This document shows positions 35,236 to 43,087 of a stretch of 64,000 nt of DNA, one piece after another. This DNA comes from Rhizobium leguminosarum (GTDB lineage Bacteria; Pseudomonadota; Alphaproteobacteria; Rhizobiales; Rhizobiaceae), in contig NZ_CP025012.1 in the NCBI RefSeq assembly GCF_002953715.1, forward strand, positions 248,001 through 312,000. The letters run 5' to 3'. Position 1 is the first letter of the stretch; every line of letters starts with the position of its first letter. The notes beneath the pieces are model-generated. The model was not told the origin of the DNA. It did not search any database and saw only the letters and a program-made list of their open reading frames with translations. Made by a program: the position numbers and the translations under genes.

Positions 35236-36450
35236 ATGAACGACACCGTCTCCATCGGAAGTTCGCCGCGCAGGATCCGACAGAACAATATCGTCGCCGC
35301 CTTGCAGACGATCTACGCCCACCGAAGCCTCAGCCGGGCCGATCTGGCCCGGAAGCTCGGGATGAATCGCTCATCTTCGGGAGAGATCGTCGCCGAACTG
35401 ACGGAAGGCGGGTTCGTTCAGGAGTCGGATGAGAGCGGCAAGCAGCGTTTGGAGCATTCCCGTGCCGGTCGTCCGGGCATCATGCTCGAACTGGTCCCCG
35501 ATGCCGCATTCTTCGTCGGAATCGAGATTGGCGTCGAGCATATATCGGCGGCAGTTGTCGATCTCTCCGCCGAGGTCCGGGCATGTCGGAAAATAGCGTT
35601 CGACACACCGTCTTCGACGGTGGAGGAGGCGGTTGCGCAGGGCGTCGAGCTGATTGTCAGTGCGATGGCGAAAGGGATGATCGGACGGTGCAAGGGTCTT
35701 GGCATATCGGCGCCGGCCCACATCCGGCCGGACGGAATTGTCACCCTCGCCCCCATCATCGGATGGCGAGAGGTGTCGTTGAAGGAGATTGGGCGGTCCG
35801 CCTTCCCGGCTGCGGTGCCGATCGCGGTCGAAAACGACGCCAACGCCTTTGCGATCGGTGACAGCTATCGGCACGGTGCCGCAGGCGTGACCCTGTTCCT
35901 GCTGATGGAAACGGGCGTCGGCGGCGGCATCATGATCGATGGCAAGCTATTCCGGGGCGGCCACGGTCTGGCAGGAGAAATCGGCCACACTCTGGTACCG
36001 GGAAGCGGCGGTCAGAAGTTCGAACAACTGATCGGTCGCGAGGTCCTCATCAGGCAGTATCGTGAGGCAGTTGGACGTAGTCACGCGGATCTGCAGGAAT
36101 TTCTTGGCGGCGTTCGTGACCGTGTCCCGGCTGCGGTCAATATCGCCGAAACCTGGTCGCGCCATCTCGCATACGCATTGCTGCAGGCCTGTCGTCTGCT
36201 CGACCCCGACAGGATCGTGCTGGGTGGCTCTGTGGCGTCTCTCTACCCGATGGTCGCCGCCCGCGTGGCGGTCCACATGTCGGAGGGCCAGAATATACCT
36301 TTCCCCATGCCTGAGATCGTCGTGGACGATGATGCGGAGTTCGGCTCCGCCTTCGGGGCGGCATGCATGTTGCACCAGCGCTTTCTGTCCCTGGAGAGCG
36401 AGGAGTTCGGCAGCGAGGACGGTGCGCCGGTCCAATCGGCGACGAGTTGA
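35236..36450 (+). CDS. ROK-family transcriptional regulator (NagC/XylR type)
   Basis: A 404-residue protein. The N-terminal winged HTH (~15-75) contains RIRQNNIVAALQTIYAHRSL and SRADLARKLGMNRSSSGEIV. The ROK sugar-kinase-like domain follows, with VGIEIGVEHISAAVVDLSAE and VENDANAFAIGDSYRHGAAG. ETGVGGGIMIDGKLFRGGHG and LAGEIGHTLV come later; no zinc CXCXXXGCXE block is seen in the expected place. It probably represses this locus and responds to a sugar or sugar phosphate. It lies within the rightward operon between epimerase and kinase. Confidence 0.9.
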   Translation: MNDTVSIGSSPRRIRQNNIVAALQTIYAHRSLSRADLARKLGMNRSSSGEIVAELTEGGFVQESDESGKQRLEHSRAGRPGIMLELVPDAAFFVGIEIGVEHISAAVVDLSAEVRACRKIAFDTPSSTVEEAVAQGVELIVSAMAKGMIGRCKGLGISAPAHIRPDGIVTLAPIIGWREVSLKEIGRSAFPAAVPIAVENDANAFAIGDSYRHGAAGVTLFLLMETGVGGGIMIDGKLFRGGHGLAGEIGHTLVPGSGGQKFEQLIGREVLIRQYREAVGRSHADLQEFLGGVRDRVPAAVNIAETWSRHLAYALLQACRLLDPDRIVLGGSVASLYPMVAARVAVHMSEGQNIPFPMPEIVVDDDAEFGSAFGAACMLHQRFLSLESEEFGSEDGAPVQSATS

Positions 36451-36480
36451 CGACAAGAACGATCGAAAGCAGGATTGCAA

Positions 36481-37458
36481 ATGACTTCAGTACTGGCTCC
36501 GGACCAGCTTGGTCCCACGGTTTGCGTAGGGGAGATCCTCGTCGAGATCGTCGCCACGACGGTGGGAGACGGTTTTCTCGAAGCCCAGCCGCTCGTCGGT
36601 CCGTTCGCGAGCGGGGCGCCGGCGATCTTCATCTCGCAGTGCGGCCGCCTCGGCGGTAAGGCCGCGATGGTCGGCGCCGTCGGCGATGACGATTTCGGTC
36701 GGGTCAATACCGATCGCCTCAAACGCGACGGCGTCGATGTTTCGACGATCTCGATCGATCCGGACTATCCCACGGGAAGCGCCTTTGTCCGCTATCGCAA
36801 GGATGGCTCCCGGGATTTCGTCTACAACATCGCCACATCGGCAGCTGCGCGCTTCGGCTGGTCTCAAGCGGTCGGCGATCTCATCAATCGGAGCGGGCAT
36901 CTTCACGTGATGGGCTCCGCTCTGTCGGTCCCCAGCGCGCGCGAAGTGATCGACAAGGCGGTCGACATCGTCAAGGCACGCGGGGGAACGCTCTCGGTGG
37001 ACCCGAACATTCGCAAGGAATTGAAGCTGGACAAGGACACCGAACGGCGCTTTTCCAAGCTTGTCGCTGCCGCCGATCTGCTTCTGCCGTCCGGAGAGGA
37101 GCTTGAGCGTGCCGCAGGTGTCGAAGGCGAGGCAGAAGCGATCCGCCGCTTGTTCGAGATGGGCGTCAAGGAGATCGTGCTGAAGCGCGGAGCCGACGGC
37201 GCAACCTATTTCGGCAGGCAAGGAGACCGCATCGACGCCCCGGCATTTGTCGTTCAGGAGGTCGACCCCACGGGCGCCGGCGACTGCTTCGGCGGTGCCT
37301 ATCTCACCTGCCGGCGGCTCGGAATGTCCGAGAAGGAAGCTCTGACCTATGGTTCGGCCGCTGGCGCCCGCAACGTGACGGTCCTCGGTCCGATGGAAGG
37401 TGCCGGCACTCAGCAAGAACTCGATGCGTTTATCGCTTCAACGGAAAGGCGGCCGTGA
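36481..37458 (+). CDS. PfkB-family sugar kinase, probable D-tagatose kinase
   Basis: A 325-residue ribokinase-fold protein. The N-terminal GEILVEIVATTVGDGFLEAQ and CGRLGGKAAMVGAVGDDDFG carry PfkB signature 1. DPTGAGDCFGGAYLTCRRLG is signature 2, with the catalytic Asp and anion hole (GAGD). The PF00294 kinase next to a PF08013 protein is the arrangement in which Agrobacterium tumefaciens phosphorylates D-tagatose to tagatose 6-phosphate, so that substrate is inferred here. Its stop overlaps the next start (TGATG). Confidence 0.82.
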   Translation: MTSVLAPDQLGPTVCVGEILVEIVATTVGDGFLEAQPLVGPFASGAPAIFISQCGRLGGKAAMVGAVGDDDFGRVNTDRLKRDGVDVSTISIDPDYPTGSAFVRYRKDGSRDFVYNIATSAAARFGWSQAVGDLINRSGHLHVMGSALSVPSAREVIDKAVDIVKARGGTLSVDPNIRKELKLDKDTERRFSKLVAAADLLLPSGEELERAAGVEGEAEAIRRLFEMGVKEIVLKRGADGATYFGRQGDRIDAPAFVVQEVDPTGAGDCFGGAYLTCRRLGMSEKEALTYGSAAGARNVTVLGPMEGAGTQQELDAFIASTERRP

Positions 37459-38735
37459 TGCCGCAGCATCTCAACGAACTGGCCAGGCTGAGGATCGAAG
37501 GCCACCCCAGAGGCGTGACCTCTGTATGCTCCGCCCACCCGATCGTGCTTCGCGCCGCGCTCCGACACGGACGGCAACACGAGAGCACCGTCCTGATCGA
37601 AGCGACCTGCAACCAGGTCAACCACCTCGGCGGCTACACCGGAATGACGCCATGCGACTTCGCGTCTCTCGTCCGTAAAATAGCAGTCGAGGAGGGGTGC
37701 CCCGAAAATCTCATCCTTCTCGGCGGTGACCATCTCGGCCCCAATCCTTGGCGCGACCGTCCGGCGGAAGAGGCGATGGCCGAGGCGGAGAAGATGGTTG
37801 CCGCCTATGTCGACGCCGGATTCCGCAAGATTCACCTCGACGCCTCGATGGGCTCCAGGGGCGAGCCGGTGGCGCTCGACGACGAAACCACCGCCCATCG
37901 CGCCGCGCGGCTTGCGGCGGTCGCCGAGGCCTCGGCGAAGAAGGCCGGCGGCGCAATGCCGGTTTACGTCATCGGCACCGAAGTGCCGCCGCCAGGCGGG
38001 GCCGACCATGCCCTGACAACCATCGAACCGACGGCGGCCTCAGCGGCGCTGAAGACGATCGAAGTCCACCGCCGGATCTTTGCGGAGGCAGGACTCGGGC
38101 AAGCGTTTGGACGGGCCATCGGGCTGGTCGTTCAGCCGGGCGTCGAGTTCGGCAATCACAATGTCATTCTTTATGATCGCAGCAAGATAGACGCGCTGAA
38201 ATCGGTGCTGACCGAGGAGCCGCAATTCGTGTTCGAGGCCCACTCGACGGATTATCAGGGGACCCGGCCCTTGACCGCGCTGGTGGAGGACGGGTTTCCC
38301 ATTCTGAAGGTCGGTCCCGAGCTGACCTTCGTCCTGCGCGAGGCGCTCTACGCGCTGGATGCGATCGCTTCGGACCTCTTGCCCGATTACGGCCAGCGTC
38401 CGCTCTATGCGGCGATGGAAGCGCTGATGCTCGATCAGCCCGGCAACTGGAGCCGCCACTACCACGGGACAAACGCTGAGATGCGCTGGCTGCGGCACTA
38501 TTCGCTATCTGACCGCATCCGCTATTATTGGGCGTCGGCTGAAGCACAAGATGCCGTCCGGCGCCTGTGCGAGGCCCTTCGAGGGCAAACCGTACCGCTG
38601 CCATTGCTTTGGCAGCATATGCCGGCCGCGCAGGGTTTCGCAGATGCACCACTCGATCCGGAACAGGTTTTGATCTGGAGGGTGACGAAGAGTCTTGCGG
38701 ACTATCACGCCGCCTGCGGCGTCGGGAATAATTAG
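37458..38735 (+). CDS. GatZ/KbaZ-like protein, probable D-tagatose 6-phosphate 4-epimerase
   Basis: A 425-residue PF08013 member. Conserved blocks are HPRGVTSVCSAHPIVLRAAL, TVLIEATCNQVNHLGGYTGM, NLILLGGDHLGPNPWRDRPA and FRKIHLDASMG. VFEAHSTDYQGTRPLTALVE and LKVGPELTFVLREALYAL follow. In E. coli GatZ/KbaZ are accessory subunits of tagatose-bisphosphate aldolase, but no GatY/KbaY partner is encoded here. In Agrobacterium a stand-alone PF08013 protein was shown to epimerise tagatose 6-phosphate to fructose 6-phosphate, the more likely role. The start overlaps the kinase stop. Confidence 0.85.
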   Translation: MPQHLNELARLRIEGHPRGVTSVCSAHPIVLRAALRHGRQHESTVLIEATCNQVNHLGGYTGMTPCDFASLVRKIAVEEGCPENLILLGGDHLGPNPWRDRPAEEAMAEAEKMVAAYVDAGFRKIHLDASMGSRGEPVALDDETTAHRAARLAAVAEASAKKAGGAMPVYVIGTEVPPPGGADHALTTIEPTAASAALKTIEVHRRIFAEAGLGQAFGRAIGLVVQPGVEFGNHNVILYDRSKIDALKSVLTEEPQFVFEAHSTDYQGTRPLTALVEDGFPILKVGPELTFVLREALYALDAIASDLLPDYGQRPLYAAMEALMLDQPGNWSRHYHGTNAEMRWLRHYSLSDRIRYYWASAEAQDAVRRLCEALRGQTVPLPLLWQHMPAAQGFADAPLDPEQVLIWRVTKSLADYHAACGVGNN

Positions 38736-38764
38736 CAATCAGAATCAAGCAGGAGGAAAAATCG

Positions 38765-39490
38765 ATGACGGAATTGAATGGGAAGATCGCGGCGGTCACC
38801 GGCGCTGCATCCGGAATAGGACTCGCTTCGACGGAGGCAATGCTCGCTGCTGGCGCGACGGTCGTGCTGGTGGATCGCGATGAGAAGGCCCTTGAGACAG
38901 TTTGTGCCCGGCTTGGCGAGCGCGCTATTCCGCTCAAGATCAACTTGCTGGATCCGGGCGAGTGTGCGGGACTGCTCGATGGCATTCTGTCGAAGACCGG
39001 AAAACTCGACATCCTGCATGCCAATGCAGGCACCTATATTGGCGGCGACCTGATGGAAACCGATCTCGATACCATCGATCGGATGCTCAATCTCAACGTC
39101 AATGTCGTCATCAAGAACGTTCGAAACGTCATTCCCCACATGATCGAACGTGGCACTGGCGACATTGTCGTCACCAGCTCCGTCGCCGGACATTCGGCGA
39201 TTCCATGGGAACCGGTCTATTCGTCGTCGAAGTGGGCGATGACGTGCTTCGTCCAGACGATGCGACGCCAGCTTCTGAAAAGTGGCATTCGTGTGGGGTC
39301 GGTTTCTCCGGGGCCGGTGATCAGCGCTTTGCTTGCGGATTGGCCGGAAGAGAACCTTCGCAAGGCCAAGGAGGCCGGGGCTTTGATCGAGCCCAAGGAA
39401 GTCGCCGACGCGATCATCTTCATGCTGACCCGGCCGCGCAACGTCACCATCCGCGATATCGTGGTGCTCCCAAGCGCCTTTGACATCTGA
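38765..39490 (+). CDS. SDR polyol dehydrogenase, ribitol 2-dehydrogenase-like
   Basis: A 241-residue classical SDR. It has TGAASGIG (cofactor), LDILHANAGTYIGGDLMETD, the catalytic Ser in VTSSVAGHSAIPWEPVYSSS, and YSSSK as YxxxK. RVGSVSPGPVISALLADWP and NVTIRDIVVLPSAFDI closely resemble Klebsiella ribitol dehydrogenase over the full length. The substrate could be ribitol or a hexitol with the same stereochemistry at the oxidised end. AGGAGG precedes the ATG. Part of the rightward polyol operon. Confidence 0.85.
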   Translation: MTELNGKIAAVTGAASGIGLASTEAMLAAGATVVLVDRDEKALETVCARLGERAIPLKINLLDPGECAGLLDGILSKTGKLDILHANAGTYIGGDLMETDLDTIDRMLNLNVNVVIKNVRNVIPHMIERGTGDIVVTSSVAGHSAIPWEPVYSSSKWAMTCFVQTMRRQLLKSGIRVGSVSPGPVISALLADWPEENLRKAKEAGALIEPKEVADAIIFMLTRPRNVTIRDIVVLPSAFDI

Positions 39491-39502
39491 AGGAGCCCGA
39501 GC

Positions 39503-40276
39503 ATGAGTTACCAGGAGAAATTTCGCCTCGACGGCGAACGGGCGGTGGTCACAGGCGGAGGGCGTGCGATCGGGCTCTGCTGCACCGAGGCGCTGGCGGA
39601 GGCGGGCGCCGCCGTCGTCGTCATCGAACGCAGCGAGGCCGACGCTGAGCAAGCGCTTGCGCTGCGCGATAGAGGCTACCACGTCGAAGTCCGGGTCGGC
39701 GACGTCACCGACGCGGCCCGAATGGAGGCGATCGCAACCGAGCTTGCCGATAGCGGGCGACCGGCGACGATCCTCGTCAACAATGCCGGCATTGGCCAGA
39801 GCGGCATTCCGGCGCAGGAGCTCACCGACGCGGATTGGCTGCGCATGATGGACGTCAATGTGAATGGCGTCTTCTGGTGCTCGCGCGCCTTCGGTCGTCC
39901 CATGATTTCGATGAAACGCGGTGCCATCGTGAACCTCGGCTCGATGTCGGGGCACATCTGCAACCGGCCCCAGCCTCAGACGGCCTATAACGTCTCCAAG
40001 GCGGCAGTCCATCACCTCACACGCTCGTTGGCCGCCGAGTGGGCGCACCACGGCATCAGGGTAAACGCCGTCGCGCCCACCTATATCGAGACACCGATGG
40101 TGGTCGCCGTCGAAGCCAATCGCGAGCGTATCCCGCTCTGGCTCGCCGACACGCCGATGGGCAGGATGGGAACGCCGGAAGAGGTTGCAAGCGCCGTCCT
40201 CTTTCTCGCATCCGGCGCCGCCAGCCTGATGACCGGGGCGATCGTCAACGTCGATGCAGGTTTTACCTGCTGGTAG
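39503..40276 (+). CDS. SDR polyol dehydrogenase, galactitol 2-dehydrogenase-like
   Basis: A 257-residue SDR whose N-terminus (YQEKFRLDGERAVVTGGGRA) and core match Rhodobacter galactitol dehydrogenase: VFWCSRAFGRPMISMKRGAI, NLGSMSGHICNRPQPQTAYN (catalytic Ser), YNVSK (YxxxK), SLAAEWAHHGIRVNAVAPTY. The C-terminus AIVNVDAGFTCW also agrees. The expected reaction is NAD+-dependent oxidation of galactitol or a similar hexitol to a ketose, the likely entry step of this locus. AAGGAG lies before the ATG; the previous gene ends 12 bases upstream. Confidence 0.85.
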   Translation: MSYQEKFRLDGERAVVTGGGRAIGLCCTEALAEAGAAVVVIERSEADAEQALALRDRGYHVEVRVGDVTDAARMEAIATELADSGRPATILVNNAGIGQSGIPAQELTDADWLRMMDVNVNGVFWCSRAFGRPMISMKRGAIVNLGSMSGHICNRPQPQTAYNVSKAAVHHLTRSLAAEWAHHGIRVNAVAPTYIETPMVVAVEANRERIPLWLADTPMGRMGTPEEVASAVLFLASGAASLMTGAIVNVDAGFTCW

Positions 40277-40329
40277 TCCTTCCCGGACGAGGTGCGATCG
40301 GCGCCTCGTCCACACCTGGAAAACCGGCA

Positions 40330-40343
40330 TGGAAACGTTACCA
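40330..40343. promoter_or_regulatory. LacI-type operator, upstream copy
   Basis: TGGAAACGTTACCA, palindromic except one pair, around the central CG that LacI/GalR proteins recognise. It lies just upstream of the -35 hexamer. Confidence 0.75.
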
Positions 40344-40350
40344 CATTATC

Positions 40351-40379
40351 TTGACTCGCATTCCTGCTGCGTTTATCCA
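40351..40379 (+). promoter_or_regulatory. Promoter of the second sugar operon
   Basis: TTGACT (40351-40356), a 17-base spacer and TATCCA (40374-40379). It is framed by two near-identical LacI-type operators 54 bases apart, centre to centre. Confidence 0.6.
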
Positions 40380-40383
40380 AATG

Positions 40384-40397
40384 TGGAAACGTTGCCA
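40384..40397. promoter_or_regulatory. LacI-type operator, downstream copy
   Basis: TGGAAACGTTGCCA overlaps the expected transcription start and ends 17 bases before the aldolase ATG, a good position for repression. It is probably bound by the LacI protein encoded at 46189-47208. Confidence 0.75.
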
Positions 40398-40414
40398 TAT
40401 TGGGAGGAAGCTTC

Positions 40415-41239
40415 ATGAAATCCGCGCGGTTGAACCGACTTTTCGGCGTGTCTGGAAATTGTTTTGACGTTGCCATCGATCACGGCATGTTCAATGAACG
40501 GACTTTCCTCGCCGGCATCGAGAACATGAAGACTGCCATCGAGGTGATCGCGCAAGCGGCGCCGGATGCCATTCAGCTGCCGCCGGGGACGGCACCCATG
40601 CTGCAGGCTATTCCCGGTAAGCATCGTCCGGCACTGGTGCTGCGTACCGACATCGCCAACATTTATGGCAATCCCCTGCCGTCTCAGCTGTTTTCCGAAA
40701 TGATCGACAGGGCGGTGGAACAGGGCGTTGCGTTGGATGCTGCCTGTGTCGTCGTCAATCTCTTGATGCTGCCGGACCAGCCGGAAGTCTACCGCGCCTG
40801 CGTGCGCAATGTGAACAGCCTGAAACGCGAATGCGAGATCTACGGCATGCCGCTGATGGTCGAGCCGCTCGTCATGCAGGACAATTCCAAGGGCGCCTAC
40901 ATGGTCGATGGCACGATCGACAAGATCCTGCCACTCGTGCGCCAGGCGGCCGAACTCGGCGCCGATATCATCAAGGCCGACCCCTGCGACAATGTCGAGG
41001 AATATCACCGTGTGGTCGAAATCGCCCAAGGCCTGCCGGTGCTGGTGCGCGGCGGCGGCCGCGTTTCGGATCAGGAAATCCTGATCCGCACCAAGCAGTT
41101 GATGGAGCAGGGCGCCCGTGGCATCGTCTATGGCCGCAACGTCATCCAGCATCACAATCCCGGCGGTATGACGCGGGCCTTGATGGCAATCGTCCATGAC
41201 AAGGCTTCCGTCGAGCAAGCCTCGCTGCATATTGGCTGA
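40415..41239 (+). CDS. Class I ketose-phosphate aldolase (DhnA/DeoC family)
   Basis: A 274-residue (beta/alpha)8 aldolase. FDVAIDHGMFNERTFLAGIE is at the N-terminus, and the Schiff-base Lys is most likely in ADIIKADPCDNVEEYHRVVE (~180-199). The phosphate-binding loops are VLVRGGGRVSDQEI and GIVYGRNVIQHHNP. It would cleave a ketose 1- or 1,6-phosphate to DHAP and an aldehyde. The operon also encodes a PfkB kinase that could supply the substrate. GGGAGGAAG lies five bases before the ATG. It is the first gene under the LacI-type operators. Confidence 0.85.
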   Translation: MKSARLNRLFGVSGNCFDVAIDHGMFNERTFLAGIENMKTAIEVIAQAAPDAIQLPPGTAPMLQAIPGKHRPALVLRTDIANIYGNPLPSQLFSEMIDRAVEQGVALDAACVVVNLLMLPDQPEVYRACVRNVNSLKRECEIYGMPLMVEPLVMQDNSKGAYMVDGTIDKILPLVRQAAELGADIIKADPCDNVEEYHRVVEIAQGLPVLVRGGGRVSDQEILIRTKQLMEQGARGIVYGRNVIQHHNPGGMTRALMAIVHDKASVEQASLHIG

Positions 41240-41261
41240 CGCGCGTCTGGGAGGAGATGTC

Positions 41262-42416
41262 ATGACGAAAATATTCCGCTTCGGCGTCATCGGCTGCGGT
41301 CTGATGGGGCGAGAGTTCGCGAGCGCTGCGGCGCGCTGGCTGCATCTGGCCGATGTGAAGGCACGACCGGAAATCGTCGCCGTCTGTGATACCAACGCGA
41401 CGCTGCTCGACTGGTTCAGGGATCATGTGCCGACTGTTCGCCAGTTCACCGCCGACTATAAGGAGCTTCTGGCCAATCCCGAGGTCGATGCGGTCTATTG
41501 CGCAGTCCCGCATGTGCTGCACCAGCAATTCTACATCGACGTCCTGAAGGCCGGAAAGCATCTTCTCGGCGAAAAGCCCTTCGGCATGGACGCCGCGCAG
41601 AACCGGGAGATCATGGCGGTTCTTGCCGAGCATCCCCAACTCCTGGTCCGCTGCTCGTCGGAAATGCCTTTCTTCCCCGGCGCACAGAAGGTCATCGCGC
41701 TCGCAAAAAGCGGCGAGATGGGAGATATAATCGAAGTCGAGGCGGGTTTCCTGCACTCTTCGGATATCGACCGGCAGAAGCCGATCAACTGGAAGCGCAT
41801 GGCCGACATCAATGGCGACTATGGCTGCATGGGTGATCTCGGCATGCATGTGCTGCACGTGCCGCTGCGCCTCGGCTGGCGCCCGACCACCCTGCATGCG
41901 CAATTGGTCAAAAAGGTCACCGAACGTCCTGACGGCAAGGGCGGCATGCTGCCCTGCACCACCTGGGACAATGCCACGATCAGCGGCCGCGTGCGCACCG
42001 GCGATCAGGATTTCCCGATGGTGCTGAAAACCTGGCGCATTGCGCCCGGCGAATCCAACACCTGGTACATCAGGGTTCTCGGCATGAAGAAAAGCGCATT
42101 CTTCAGCACGAAGTCGCCGCGCCAGTGGCAGTGGATGGATTATAATGGCGGTGCGCAGGCCTGGAGCACTGAGGATCTCGGCTATGGCTCGCTGTTTCCA
42201 GCCATAACAGGCAAGATCTTCGAATTCGGTTTTGCCGACGCCATACAGCAGATGTGGGCGGCCTTCGTCGATGAGCTTGCCGGCGGCAATGCCAACGGTT
42301 TCGGCTGCGCGACCCCGGCGGAAGCCCAGGCGCATCATGCGGTCCTGACGGCAGCCCTCAAATCCGGCCGCGAGGACGTCGTCGTACCGGTCGCGTATGG
42401 TGGGGCATCCGTCTGA
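41262..42416 (+). CDS. Gfo/Idh/MocA-family oxidoreductase
   Basis: A 384-residue protein. The N-terminal Rossmann motif is RFGVIGCGLMGREFASAAAR, and VYCAVPHVLHQQFYIDVLKA is followed by GKHLLGEKPFGMDAAQN with the conserved EKP. The C-terminal half (DLGMHVLHVPLRLG near 205) has the catalytic-type Asp/His. It would oxidise or reduce a hydroxyl of a free sugar, polyol or inositol with NAD(P)H. GGAGGAG precedes the ATG and its stop overlaps the next start. The exact substrate is not deducible. Confidence 0.85.
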   Translation: MTKIFRFGVIGCGLMGREFASAAARWLHLADVKARPEIVAVCDTNATLLDWFRDHVPTVRQFTADYKELLANPEVDAVYCAVPHVLHQQFYIDVLKAGKHLLGEKPFGMDAAQNREIMAVLAEHPQLLVRCSSEMPFFPGAQKVIALAKSGEMGDIIEVEAGFLHSSDIDRQKPINWKRMADINGDYGCMGDLGMHVLHVPLRLGWRPTTLHAQLVKKVTERPDGKGGMLPCTTWDNATISGRVRTGDQDFPMVLKTWRIAPGESNTWYIRVLGMKKSAFFSTKSPRQWQWMDYNGGAQAWSTEDLGYGSLFPAITGKIFEFGFADAIQQMWAAFVDELAGGNANGFGCATPAEAQAHHAVLTAALKSGREDVVVPVAYGGASV

Positions 42417-43087
42417 TGCAGCGCTCCGAGATCAACGCCGCGTTGCGGCGAGCAACCGAGACTCTCGAGCGTTGGCACTGGTCCCTGCCGGCATGGGGGT
42501 ATTGGACGACGGCGGATTTTACCGCTCGTCCGGAGGCCTCAGCTTATTTGCGTGCCCATCAGCTGGGCTGGGATGTCACCGATTTCGGCTCGAACCGGTT
42601 CGCCGAATGCGGCCTCGTGCTGTTCTGCCTGCGCAATGGCATCGTTGATATCAGGGGTGAACGGACCTATGCCGAAAAGCTGCTCTTCGTTGGGGAAGGG
42701 CAGCTCACGCCGACGCACCGTCATGCGGCGAAGATGGAAGACATCATCAATCGCGCCGGCGGCGATCTCGTCATCGAATTCGCCGCAACCGATGCCGATG
42801 GCAATGTGCTGAAGGATGATGTGACGGTTCCGGTGGACGGGCTGCCGCACCGGCTCGCGGCATGGGAGCCGCTGGTTCTCCAGCCTGGCCAGAGCGTGAC
42901 GATCCGCACCGGGCTTTACCACCGCTTTTACGGCAGGAAAGCGGGCGGACCTGTCCTTGTCGGCGAGGTCAGCCAGGTCAACGACGACAACAGCGATAAT
43001 TTCTTTCTGGAGCCGATCGGGCGCTTTGCGGCGATCGAGGAAGACGAGCCGCCGCTAAGACCCTTGTGGAACGAAGGAGGCAGCTGA
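42416..43087 (+). CDS. D-lyxose/D-mannose ketol-isomerase family (cupin)
   Basis: A 223-residue cupin protein of the YdaE/EcSI type. Likely metal ligands are in QLTPTHRHAAKMEDIINR (two His, Lys, Glu) and the second cupin motif TGLYHRFYG. EKLLFVGEGQ and SQVNDDNSDNFFLEP also fit D-lyxose isomerases, which interconvert D-lyxose/D-xylulose and D-mannose/D-fructose. Start and stop overlap both neighbours, indicating tight coupling. It suggests that the operon handles an aldose that is isomerised before phosphorylation. Confidence 0.82.
   Translation: MQRSEINAALRRATETLERWHWSLPAWGYWTTADFTARPEASAYLRAHQLGWDVTDFGSNRFAECGLVLFCLRNGIVDIRGERTYAEKLLFVGEGQLTPTHRHAAKMEDIINRAGGDLVIEFAATDADGNVLKDDVTVPVDGLPHRLAAWEPLVLQPGQSVTIRTGLYHRFYGRKAGGPVLVGEVSQVNDDNSDNFFLEPIGRFAAIEEDEPPLRPLWNEGGS

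Noticed and set aside
37458..38735. Reading the GatZ/KbaZ-like gene as a tagatose-bisphosphate aldolase subunit
   Set aside because: No GatY/KbaY catalytic partner lies nearby. The adjacent aldolase at 40415 belongs to a different class and a separately controlled operon.
38732..40330. 532-codon open frame opposite the two polyol SDR genes
   Set aside because: Both SDRs have cofactor and YxxxK motifs and good ribosome sites. The antisense frame runs across two genes and their spacer, which a real gene would not.
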